This document shows positions 1 to 7,300 of a DNA stretch of 9,044 nt, in pieces (the first letter of the stretch is position 1; every line of letters begins with the position of its first letter). The stretch covers positions 1 through 9,044 of the forward strand of contig JAKPOE010000134.1 in assembly GCA_029548025.1 (NCBI GenBank), given 5' to 3'. The stretch comes from Spirochaetota bacterium (lineage in GTDB: Bacteria > Spirochaetota > UBA4802 > UB4802). The translations under genes were made by a program, and so were the position numbers. The notes below the pieces were generated by a model. It saw only the letters and a list, made by a program, of their open reading frames with translations. It was not told the DNA's origin and made no database searches.

Positions 1-381
1 ACTGACCATTTCCAGTATAATTGCTTTATTAGTGACACCAACAATGCGTGCTCCAAAAATCTGTGCCAATTGATAAATTTCATTACGTTTTGTAGGTGTG
101 GCATTAAGTTTTGCTAATACAATCTCTCGCTGGACAGCATTTTCCTGATTGTGGTCAGTTACTTTTATAATATCAATGAGTTTATTAAGCTGCTTTTTTA
201 CCTGTTCAATAATACGGTCATCACCACTAACGACTATAGTCATAACCGAAACATCAGGTAATTCAGTTTCGCTAACTGCTAACGAGTCAATATTGTATCC
301 GCGTGCAGAGAAAAGCCCTGCAACACGTGCTAACACACCAAATTTATTTTCAACTTTTACTGATATTACATGCTGGCTCAT
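1..381 (-). CDS. ilvN: Acetolactate synthase small (regulatory) subunit, 3' end cut off
   Basis: IlvN is the regulatory subunit of acetolactate synthase (acetohydroxyacid synthase). It binds the large subunit, raises its activity and carries valine feedback control in the first shared step of Val/Leu/Ile synthesis. The visible 127 residues begin MSQHVISVKVENKFGVLARV, the usual start of the N-terminal ACT domain. That domain continues through AGLFSARGYNIDSL and SVMTIVVSGDD (residues about 3-75). The following QREIVLAKLNATPTKRNEI and the IFGARIVGV segment match the linker and start of the C-terminal domain. The family is usually about 160-170 residues, so roughly 35-45 residues lie beyond the left edge. 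The ATG overlaps the TGA of ilvB as ATGA, which fixes the start and implies translational coupling in one operon. No frameshift is seen. Confidence 0.96.
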   Translation of the reverse strand, partial: MSQHVISVKVENKFGVLARVAGLFSARGYNIDSLAVSETELPDVSVMTIVVSGDDRIIEQVKKQLNKLIDIIKVTDHNQENAVQREIVLAKLNATPTKRNEIYQLAQIFGARIVGVTNKAIILEMVS

Positions 382-2057
382 GCTAATTCCCTCATCATCA
401 TATCTTTTACAGATTTCCCTGCGGGGATCATGGGGTAAACGTTTTCCTCGCGGTCAACATGAAAATCCAATATAATAGGCTTATCAGTTATTGATAATGC
501 TTTTTGTATTGCGGGTACAACATCTGCTTTTTTCTCAATACGGATGCCTTCAGCGCCGTAGGCTTGAGCTAGTTTTACAAAATCGGGCTGGAAATTGATA
601 CAGGTGAATGAGTATCGTTTATTATAAAATAATTGTTGCCACTGTCGCACCATACCTAAAAAGCCGTTATTCAATATAGCAATTATAACAGGCAACCTGT
701 GTTGTACTGCTACAATGAGTTCCTGTATATTCATCTGTATTGAACCATCACCGGCAATATCGATAACACGTTTATCGGGACGACCTAATTGGGCGCCAAT
801 AGATGCAGGAAATCCAAATCCCATCGTGCCCAGTCCACCTGATGATATAAAGGTTCGTGGCTGTGTATAGTCAAAAAATTGTGATGCCCACATCTGATTT
901 TGTCCAACTTCAGTGCATATAATAACATCACCGTTGGTGATTTCATAGATTTTTTCAATAACATATTGTGGTTTAATGGTTACTTCACTGTCTTTATAGT
1001 TAAGCGGGTTTTCTTCTTTCATCTTCATAACATGGGTAATCCACTCATCTATTCTGGGAGCCTTTACTATATTGTTTATCTCGGTTAAAACGTGTTTTGC
1101 ATCACCTACAATTGGTACATCTACAGCTATATTTTTACTAACTGATGAGGGATCAATATCAATATGGATGACCTTTGCATGAGGTATAAACTCTGAGATT
1201 TTACCGGTCACACGATCATCAAACCGTGCACCAACAGCTATAAGCAGGTCGCTCTGATGAACTGCATGGTTTGCATAATAGGTACCATGCATTCCCAGCA
1301 TCTTGAGCGATAGTTTGTCATTTTCCGGGTAGGCACCTAAACCAAGTAGTGTTGTGGTAATGGGAATACCTGTTTTTTTTATGAATGTACGTAATTCATC
1401 CGATGCATTGGATGATATAACACCACCACCAGCATAAACAACTGGACGTCTTGATTGCTCAATTAATTTACATGCTTTCTGAATCTGCCCTGCATGACCA
1501 TGAATGACAGGCTTGTAGCTTCGCAAATGCACTGTTTCTGGATAGTGGAACTCGGTTTCAGCATTTGATATGTTAACAGGCACATCAATTAATACGGGGC
1601 CGGGCCTGCCGGTTGTTGCAATATAAAAAGCTTCTTTAATAATTTGGGCTAACTCATTAATATCCTTAACTAAATAATTATGTTTGGTAATTGGGCGGGT
1701 TATCCCTGTAACATCAGCTTCCTGAAATGCATCATTGCCAATAACCTCAGTGGATACCTGTCCGGTGAATATAACAAGCGGTATCGAATCCATATTTGCT
1801 GTTGCAATGCCGGTAACTAAATTGGTGGCACCTGGACCGGAGGTTGCAATGACAACACCGGGCTTACCGGTTGCACGGGCATAACCATCAGCAGCATGGA
1901 TCGCCCCCTGCTCATGACGGGATAAAATAAATTTAAAAGGTGCATTAAATAAATGGTGGAAAATAGGTATAACCACGCCGCCAGGGTAGCCAAACATGAC
2001 TTCAACCTTTTCCCTGATAAGTGATTCAATAATAATCTGTGCACCTGTAATTTTCAC
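378..2057 (-). CDS. ilvB: Acetolactate synthase large (catalytic) subunit
   Basis: This cytosolic thiamine-diphosphate enzyme condenses two pyruvates to acetolactate, or pyruvate with 2-oxobutyrate to acetohydroxybutyrate, in branched-chain amino acid synthesis. Its 559 residues are full length for the family. The N-terminal ThDP (PYR) domain has FGYPGG (22-27) and RHEQGA with catalytic Glu49. The central domain has MLGMHGTYYAN (253-263) and the FAD-site GARFDDRVTG (276-285). The C-terminal domain has TEVGQNQMW (382-390) and the ThDP/Mg motif GDGS (436-439) ending in NN (463-464), followed by GMVRQWQ. The start is GTG at 2057: GAGGTG lies six bases upstream and the protein begins MKITGAQ as expected. 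It is joined to ilvN by ATGA. Related ThDP enzymes such as glyoxylate carboligase are unlikely, because the catalytic Glu is present and ilvN is adjacent. Confidence 0.97.
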   Translation of the reverse strand: MKITGAQIIIESLIREKVEVMFGYPGGVVIPIFHHLFNAPFKFILSRHEQGAIHAADGYARATGKPGVVIATSGPGATNLVTGIATANMDSIPLVIFTGQVSTEVIGNDAFQEADVTGITRPITKHNYLVKDINELAQIIKEAFYIATTGRPGPVLIDVPVNISNAETEFHYPETVHLRSYKPVIHGHAGQIQKACKLIEQSRRPVVYAGGGVISSNASDELRTFIKKTGIPITTTLLGLGAYPENDKLSLKMLGMHGTYYANHAVHQSDLLIAVGARFDDRVTGKISEFIPHAKVIHIDIDPSSVSKNIAVDVPIVGDAKHVLTEINNIVKAPRIDEWITHVMKMKEENPLNYKDSEVTIKPQYVIEKIYEITNGDVIICTEVGQNQMWASQFFDYTQPRTFISSGGLGTMGFGFPASIGAQLGRPDKRVIDIAGDGSIQMNIQELIVAVQHRLPVIIAILNNGFLGMVRQWQQLFYNKRYSFTCINFQPDFVKLAQAYGAEGIRIEKKADVVPAIQKALSITDKPIILDFHVDREENVYPMIPAGKSVKDMMMRELA

Positions 2058-2191
2058 CTGTTACACCTCGCAGAAATAAATAAAAAGTAAGCATATATCT
2101 AAATATAGCAGGCATAAAAATTGCAACATAATTTTTTTTAAATTATAAAAATATAAAATAATATATAAAATATAATATAAACATTTAAACT

Positions 2192-2197
2192 ATTATA
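2192..2197 (-). promoter_or_regulatory. Possible -10 box for ilvBN
   Basis: The minus strand reads TATAAT here, preceded by TGC T. Seventeen bases further upstream is TATAAG, a poor -35 match. Transcription from here would give a leader of about 130 bases before the GTG of ilvB. Such matches are expected by chance in DNA this AT-rich, so the call is weak. Confidence 0.2.
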
Positions 2198-2218
2198 AGC
2201 ATTGATAGCATACACTTA

Positions 2219-2247
2219 TAAAAAATAGCAGTGGGCGATAGTCACTG
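2219..2247 (-). terminator. Weak terminator-like hairpin upstream of ilvB
   Basis: On the minus strand CAGTG, a nine-base loop ACTATCGCC and CACTG form a 5-bp stem, followed by CTATTTTTTAT. The T-run suits an intrinsic terminator but the stem is short. If real, it would end transcripts that start near the regulator promoter before they reach ilvB. Confidence 0.25.
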
Positions 2248-2271
2248 ATAATTGGTTTTCTTTATATATAA

Positions 2272-2291
2272 TACATTGTAGCGGCAATGTA
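2272..2291. repeat. Inverted repeat TACATTG / CAATGTA
   Basis: A perfect 7-bp inverted repeat with a six-base TAGCGG spacer. It could be an operator or an RNA hairpin. The tail on the plus strand (AATTTTC) is too short for a convincing terminator. The half-site TTACATTG recurs at 4343-4350 in front of the helicase gene. Confidence 0.45.
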
Positions 2292-2352
2292 ATTTTCAGG
2301 ATCACATGGTAATAAAGAGATTCAAGATAAAGCCTAAAATGACAGTAGTGCA

Positions 2353-2415
2353 TAATGCTATTTGCAGATAAGAGCAATACTACCGTGAGTAAAAGCTGTA
2401 ACCCGTATAGCATTA
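2353..2415. repeat. 9-bp inverted repeat TAATGCTAT / ATAGCATTA
   Basis: The arms lie at 2353-2361 and 2407-2415, are perfectly complementary and are separated by 45 bases. One arm of a second inverted repeat (2379-2386 with 2342-2349) lies inside the loop and the other outside. The arrangement is therefore interleaved and not nested. Confidence 0.45.
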
Positions 2416-2439
2416 CACAAACATGTATATAAATGATAA

Positions 2440-2467
2440 TTGACAACATACCATAATATGTTATAAT
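2440..2467 (+). promoter_or_regulatory. Sigma-70-type promoter of the WYL regulator gene
   Basis: TTGACA (2440-2445) and TATAAT (2462-2467) both match consensus exactly, with a 16-base spacer. Initiation would fall near 2474, giving a leader of about 40 bases. An inverted repeat AACATA-6-TATGTT (2445-2462) fills the spacer, so a bound repressor there would block the promoter. Autoregulation by the encoded WYL protein is an inference. Confidence 0.7.
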
Positions 2468-2503
2468 AATTAAAATAAAAAATTATTGAAGAAAAATTAG
2501 CAC

Positions 2504-2508
2504 GAGGT
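2504..2508 (+). promoter_or_regulatory. Ribosome site deciding the TTG start at 2514
   Basis: GAGGT lies five bases before TTG. There is an in-frame stop at 2487-2489 and no in-frame ATG until after the HTH domain. The TTG is thus the only start that keeps the DNA-binding domain intact. Confidence 0.7.
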
Positions 2509-2513
2509 TTGCC

Positions 2514-3470
2514 TTGAGTCAGAATGAACGGTTGCAGTATATTGATACCAGCATTCGCGAAAAGGGAGTTGTGACAGTTAAAGAGGTTGTGGAGAAATTT
2601 GAAGTGTCGCCACGGACGGTTAAGCGCGATCTTGAATATTTCAGAGACCGGATTAACGCACCAATAGTATATGATGTATATAAAAAAGGATATTTGTATT
2701 CTTTGCCTTTTGATTATTTTTCCTACCGCAATGAACGCATGCTGTTATTTTATTTATTCTTAATGAAATTAATTGAAAGTCCCACACATTTCCCCTTTGT
2801 GGATAAAGCTATCCCCGACCTGATAAAGCGCAATATTCTTGCTCACTATCTCCCCCTTATGTCCAGGATTACCTACGAAATAGACGAATGGGAACAGTTG
2901 GATATTACTCTGTTCAGCAAACTTTTTTCAACGCTTCGGAATGATAATTGTATTGTAATTAAATATGCTGATGTCACAGGAAAGACTACTACCAGAACTA
3001 TCGCCCCCGAACACTTTATTCATTATGAGGGAAGGTGGTATGTCATTGCCTATGATGAAACTAAAAAAGGGATACGAACATTTTTACTGTCGCGCATACA
3101 GAAAGCAGAGGTTGTAAATAAAAAGCGTACAAGAAAAATTAATGATGATGAATTACAAAAATTTATTAAGTCAACATATGGCATTTATAAAGGCAGTGGT
3201 GGCAAATTAGTGCAGGTTCGTTTTTACCAACCGGTATGTAATATAGTAAAAAAACAGGTATGGCATAAAGAGCAGACCATGAAAGAAGGAAAACATGAAC
3301 AGTACGGTGCCTACGTTGAACTGCAGCTTCCGGTTCATCATCCTCAGGAGCTTTTAGGGAAGGTTTTGCGGTATGGCAAATATGCCGAGATTGTTGCACC
3401 TTCATCGATACGCACCATGTGGCTTGAAGCAATAAAAGAAGCATACGTGCGGTTTGTAAAATCAAAGTAA
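2514..3470 (+). CDS. HTH and WYL-domain transcriptional regulator
   Basis: A 318-residue cytosolic DNA-binding regulator. Residues 5-62 form a winged HTH of the DeoR/HTH_11 type; the recognition helix is about 32-45 (SPRTVKRDLEYFRD) and the wing ends KKGYLYSLP. Residues about 134-200 form the WYL domain, an SH3-like fold that binds nucleic acid or small nucleotide ligands. Its signature reads RWYVIAYDE (174-182), with the conserved Arg in LLSRI (191-195). The region 228-316 fits the C-terminal extension (WCX) that often makes dimer contacts. Related proteins (BrxR, CapW, PafBC, DriD) control phage defence or DNA-damage genes. Its neighbours are a lipoprotein gene and a nuclease-helicase/methylase operon, so control of that operon is plausible but unproven. 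The start is TTG, supported by GAGGT at 2504-2508. Confidence 0.9.
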   Translation: MSQNERLQYIDTSIREKGVVTVKEVVEKFEVSPRTVKRDLEYFRDRINAPIVYDVYKKGYLYSLPFDYFSYRNERMLLFYLFLMKLIESPTHFPFVDKAIPDLIKRNILAHYLPLMSRITYEIDEWEQLDITLFSKLFSTLRNDNCIVIKYADVTGKTTTRTIAPEHFIHYEGRWYVIAYDETKKGIRTFLLSRIQKAEVVNKKRTRKINDDELQKFIKSTYGIYKGSGGKLVQVRFYQPVCNIVKKQVWHKEQTMKEGKHEQYGAYVELQLPVHHPQELLGKVLRYGKYAEIVAPSSIRTMWLEAIKEAYVRFVKSK

Positions 3471-3482
3471 AAATATTTTTAA

Positions 3483-3503
3483 CAGGGACAGTATATGTCC
3501 CTG
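3483..3503. terminator. Hairpin after the WYL regulator gene, possible terminator or operator
   Basis: CAGGGACA and TGTCCCTG form a perfect 8-bp stem with a five-base GTATA loop, 13 bases after the regulator's stop codon. There is no T-run after it on the plus strand (CCCGGTAG follows). On the minus strand it is followed by TTAAAAATATTTTT. It could be an inefficient terminator, an RNA-stabilising hairpin, or a protein-binding palindrome in front of the lipoprotein gene. Confidence 0.5.
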
Positions 3504-3534
3504 CCCGGTAGTTAATTTATATACAAACTATTTT

Positions 3535-3540
3535 GGAGGT
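3535..3540 (+). promoter_or_regulatory. Strong ribosome site fixing the lipoprotein start
   Basis: GGAGGT lies seven bases before the ATG at 3548. A longer frame opening at the TTG of 3533 would start inside this ribosome site and add MEVYT before the signal peptide, so it is rejected. Confidence 0.85.
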
Positions 3541-3547
3541 TTATACT

Positions 3548-4222
3548 ATGAAAGCTAAAAGTATGGTTATTATGCTGTTGTTCTTTGCAATAGGGTGTGC
3601 TCATTATGAGGTTATGGTATCGTCTATCAATAATAATGAGACTGCAGGCAATAAAGTGTTTGTTGCACCCGGAATGAAGGATGTTGCTATTAATGATTTG
3701 CAGTTTCAGGAGTTTAGCAACTATATTAAAAAGGTATTAATAAAAAAAGGGTTTGCAATAGTCAATACTATCGATGAGGCAGATCAGGTTGTGATGCTTG
3801 TGTATGCTATAAGCGGTCCACAAAATTATACTGCAAATGTTCCACTATGGGGACCAACAGGGATAGAATCTTCAACAACCTATGGCAATATATCCTCATC
3901 GGGCAGTTATTATGGAAACACATATTATAATCAAACATACGGAATAACTGGAGTGGCACAGGTGAAACGAACATTCTATAGCAGAACTATTATATTAATT
4001 GCTTTTGACTGGAAATTGTTTAAAACTAAAAAGGTGGAAAAGCAGTTATGGAAAACAGATATAGTAAGCATTGGCAGTAGCAACGACTTACGATATGTAT
4101 TTCCCTATATGGTTGTAGCTGCCGAACAGTATATTGGCACAAACACCAGGCATGCTGTTACTGTTAAAATAAACGAATATGATAGAAGAGTAAAGGAATA
4201 TATAGGGTATGACGACAAATAG
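3548..4222 (+). CDS. Predicted lipoprotein of unknown function (DUF4136-like)
   Basis: This 224-residue protein has a lipoprotein signal peptide. Lys2 and Lys4 are followed by the hydrophobic core MVIMLLFFAI and a loose lipobox AIGC, with Cys17 as the lipidated residue, so it is probably membrane-anchored on the periplasmic side. Residues about 35-90 (KVFVAPGMKDVAINDLQF, then a helix and VNTIDEADQVVMLVYAIS) resemble the DUF4136-type layout of small envelope lipoproteins. A Gly/Ser/Tyr-rich stretch (105-137) follows, then a hydrophobic strand TIILIAFDW and WKTDIVSIGSSNDLRYVFPYM. I recall similar sequences as uncharacterised proteins but assign no role. It lies 77 bases after the regulator. I see no strong promoter of its own, so it may be read through from upstream. 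Confidence 0.75.
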   Translation: MKAKSMVIMLLFFAIGCAHYEVMVSSINNNETAGNKVFVAPGMKDVAINDLQFQEFSNYIKKVLIKKGFAIVNTIDEADQVVMLVYAISGPQNYTANVPLWGPTGIESSTTYGNISSSGSYYGNTYYNQTYGITGVAQVKRTFYSRTIILIAFDWKLFKTKKVEKQLWKTDIVSIGSSNDLRYVFPYMVVAAEQYIGTNTRHAVTVKINEYDRRVKEYIGYDDK

Positions 4223-4226
4223 CTCA

Positions 4227-4239
4227 TTTGTATTACAAA
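4227..4239. promoter_or_regulatory. Palindrome TTTGTA-T-TACAAA, candidate operator
   Basis: A perfect 13-base palindrome around a central T. It ends four bases before the -35 box of the promoter ahead of the helicase gene and has no T-run that would suggest a terminator. Placement and symmetry fit a regulator site; the binding protein is unknown. Confidence 0.4.
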
Positions 4240-4243
4240 GTTA

Positions 4244-4273
4244 TTGACAGAGGAAAGTTAGATTGTATATACA
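4244..4273 (+). promoter_or_regulatory. Promoter of the helicase-methylase operon
   Basis: TTGACA (4244-4249) is a perfect -35. TATATA (4266-4271, 16-base spacer) or TATACA (4268-4273, 18-base spacer) can serve as the -10. Initiation near 4280 would give a leader of about 85 bases before the ATG at 4363. Confidence 0.55.
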
Positions 4274-4304
4274 GATTAACCCATAGTTGTTGTATGTTAA
4301 AAGG

Positions 4305-4348
4305 ATATTACATGGATTAATAGTAAGTACGGAAAAATCATATTACAT
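4305..4348. repeat. Direct repeat ATATTACAT in the operon leader
   Basis: The nine-base word ATATTACAT occurs at 4305-4313 and 4340-4348, 35 bases apart. The second copy overlaps the palindrome at 4343-4353. The spacing is neither exactly three nor four helical turns. It may be part of an operator array or chance in AT-rich DNA. Confidence 0.3.
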
Positions 4349-4353
4349 TGTAA
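4343..4353. promoter_or_regulatory. Palindrome TTACA-T-TGTAA overlapping the ribosome site
   Basis: A perfect 11-base palindrome whose right end overlaps AAAGG (4352-4356), the ribosome site of the helicase gene. A protein bound to the DNA here would act as a roadblock, while the stem in RNA is too short to matter much. Both this and the palindrome at 4227-4239 contain TGTA/TACA half-sites. Confidence 0.35.
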
Positions 4354-4362
4354 AGGTTTATT

Positions 4363-7300
4363 ATGTCCAACTTTATTACCAATCAACCAACTAAAAATTT
4401 ACTGCATAGAGTTCGAGATTTGATTGCACATAGCAAAGAATTAAAATTTTTAGTTGGTTTTTTCTATTTTTCGGGGATTAAAGATTTGTATACCTCATTG
4501 CAAAACAATGCCGATGTAGTTGTAAAGATTTGTGTTGGCCTTAACGTTGATACTCTAAATTATTGTATTGTTGAATGTGGTAATGATGCTAATGTAAGCA
4601 ACAAAGATGTTATTAATAGATATTTTGAATCAATTACAAAGTCAATAAATAGCGAAGAATTTGACAATAAAGATTTTTATGAGCAGATAGCATATTTTAT
4701 TCAATTAATTAAAAATGAACGATTAATAATACGAAAGACCCGCCAGCCCAATCATGCAAAATTGTACCTTTTTACACTTTCAACTGAACAGGTAAAACAA
4801 AAAATACTAATAACCGGTAGCAGCAACCTAACCCGGGCAGGGCTTATTGGCCAGCATGAATTTAATGTAGAAATAACTGACTATGGTATCGAAGAAGCCG
4901 AAAGGTATTTTGATACAATATGGGATGAATCGGTTGCTATTACTGAAAATGATGCCTGCAAAAAAGAGCTTATAAATTTGTTACAACACCAGACACTTAT
5001 TAAAGAAATAACACCGTTTGAAGCATACTGCCTTGTATTAAAATCGTATCTAGATACGTATGAAATACGGACTGCCAGTGAAGCGATAAACAGGATACTG
5101 ATAAGCAACAACTACGTGCCATACCGCTATCAGTTAGATGCAATAACACAGGCGATAGCTATTATAGAAAAACACAATGGCGTTATATTGGCCGATGTTG
5201 TTGGTCTTGGGAAAACTATCATTGCCTGTGCCATTGCGTTTCAGTTAAAAAAACGAGGCATTGTAATATGCCCACCCGGGTTAATTGGTAATGACAATAA
5301 GGATATGGGCTGGAAAAAATATTTAGAAGATTTCAGGCTTTTTGATTGGGAAGTGCGTTCCAGCGGGAAATTAGAAGAAGCACTTGAATTTGTGAATAGA
5401 TGCAAGGATATTGAAGTTGTCATTGTAGATGAGGCGCACAGATTTAGAAATCAGGACACCCGTTCGTATGAGCTGCTGAAAAACATATGCAGAGATAAAA
5501 TAGTAATTTTATTAACAGCTACCCCTTTTAATAACCGACCTTCGGATATATTTTCATTGATAAAACTGTTTGTGACTCCTAGAAAATCAACCATTACCCT
5601 TGAAAACAACCTTGAGCTTTTGTTTTCCATGTATAAATCTAAATTTGATAAGCTAAGTTATATAAAACGGTATCATGATTCGAAAGATCGGGAAAAAAGA
5701 AATAGAGCTACAACGTTTTACAAATATCTATTTGGAACAGAAAACATAGATATACGCAGGGTAAATGCTGAAACGCATAAGCTGGCAAAGCAGATACGCG
5801 ATGTCATTGAACCAGTTACGATTAGACGTAATCGCATTGATTTACAAAAGAATCCGTACTATAAGGATGAAGTTCAACATTTATCTATTGTAAAGGATCC
5901 GATAGAATGGTTTTATGAATTAACACCTAAGCAGCTACAATTTTATGATACTATCATTGAACATTATTTTGTTGAGGATGACGTAGAGGCTTTCAAAGGA
6001 TCTATATACCGGCCATTTATATACGAAGTAGGTGAGCTTGAAATAAATGATGATAATGATGTAAACGAAGGGCTTTTAGAAAAAAACCGTGAATATCAAC
6101 AACAGAAAAACCTTTTTAATTTTATGCGCAGGCTTCTTGTTAAACGGTTTGAAAGCTCGTTTGGTGCGTTTAAAGAGAGTATAAAAAATTTTAAACGTAT
6201 CCATGAACATGTATTACAGTTTATTGAAAAAACCGGAGGTGGAGATCCACTTAAAGGCGAATTTATTTTGGATAGGCAATTGCTTGAAAAGATTTACGAT
6301 ATGGACGTTGATGAAATAGAACAATATTTACAGGAGTATGAAACGAACCTGCAAAAGGATGTTTTACCAAAAAAATATAAACGATATAAAATTAAGACCT
6401 TTAAATATAAAGAAAAATTTATTGATGATATAAAACATGACATAAAGTTATTTACCTCCATACTGGAACAGCTTGATGCGCTTGATCTGGTAAACAATGA
6501 TCCAAAGCTGGATTGCCTAATAAAAAATGTAGCAAATGAATTTTATCAAAATAAAGAAAAAGATAAAAACAAGCGAAAAATTGTGATTTTTTCTGAGTTT
6601 CTTGATACTGTTTGTTATTTAAAAGATACATTAAATAATAAATTTAACAATCGCGTTCTGGTTATTTCCGGTGATTTGTCTGATAGTAAAATAAAAGAAA
6701 TTTATAAAAACTTTGATGCTTCGTATCAGGATCAGAAAGATGATTATGACATATTGCTGTGTACCGATAAGCTTTCCGAAGGATTTAACTTAAACAGAGC
6801 AGGTATGATTGTAAACTATGATATACCGTGGAATCCAGTGCGTGTTATTCAACGATTGGGGCGTATAAACCGTATAAGCAAAAAAGTGTTTGATGAGCTG
6901 TATATAGTAAACTTTTTCCCAACCGAAAAGGGTGCTGAGATAGTTAAATCGCGCGAGATAGCCCAGAATAAAATGTTCATGATACACAATACATTGGGTG
7001 AGGACGCAAAGATTTTTGACGAGGACGAAGAACCAACACCAGCCGAACTCTATCACCGTTTACAGATAAATCCAGAAACATTAGAAGCGGAAAGCTTCTA
7101 TACCAGAGTTTTGAATGTATTTGAAAGTATAAAGGCCCAGTATCCAGAAATTATAAAAAACATAGAAAGCACTCCACACAGAGTGAAAGTATCAAAGAAA
7201 AGCACGTATGATGAATTGCTGGTATTCTTTAAGAAAAACAGATTGTTTGTTATGAACTATGATTATTCGGATGGCAGTATTGTAGAAACTACCCTTGAAG

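Larger units (their letters stand above)
2221..2449 (-). promoter_or_regulatory. Possible ilvBN leader/attenuator
   Basis: Read toward ilvB, this stretch has an open frame (ATG at 2449) with a cluster of branched-chain codons, translating as LQLLLTVVLLLSANS around residues 17-31. Two inverted repeats are interleaved. TAATGCTAT (2415-2407) pairs with ATAGCATTA (2361-2353). ACGGTAGT (2386-2379) pairs with ACTACTGT (2349-2342) through one G-U pair. Because they interleave they would exclude each other or form a pseudoknot. A weak hairpin plus T-run follows at 2247-2220. This resembles the logic of ilv attenuators, but no ribosome site is visible and the frame runs through the last hairpin. Confidence 0.25.
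2058..2513. other. AT-rich divergent intergenic region between ilvB and the WYL regulator
   Basis: These 456 bases hold no gene I can support. The part next to ilvB (about 2080-2220) is almost pure A/T with short ATATAAA-like repeats. The part nearer the regulator holds several inverted repeats and a strong plus-strand promoter, listed separately. The minus strand between 2449 and 2216 is an open 77-codon frame with many Leu, Ile and Val codons, but it has no ribosome site and no recognisable family. It is treated here as a possible leader, not a gene. Confidence 0.7.

Noticed and set aside
149..475. Open plus-strand frame across the ilvN/ilvB junction
   Set aside because: It is antisense to two well-conserved genes, has no ribosome site and resembles no family.
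2216..2449. 77-codon minus-strand frame as a true protein gene
   Set aside because: No ribosome site, no recognisable family, odd His/Cys/Tyr-rich tail. Kept only as a possible leader frame.
3166..3465. Minus-strand frame opposite the C-terminal part of the WYL regulator
   Set aside because: It is a shadow of a conserved domain with no start signal.
6790..7056. Minus-strand frame opposite helicase motif VI
   Set aside because: It is the reverse of the conserved second helicase lobe and has no independent support.
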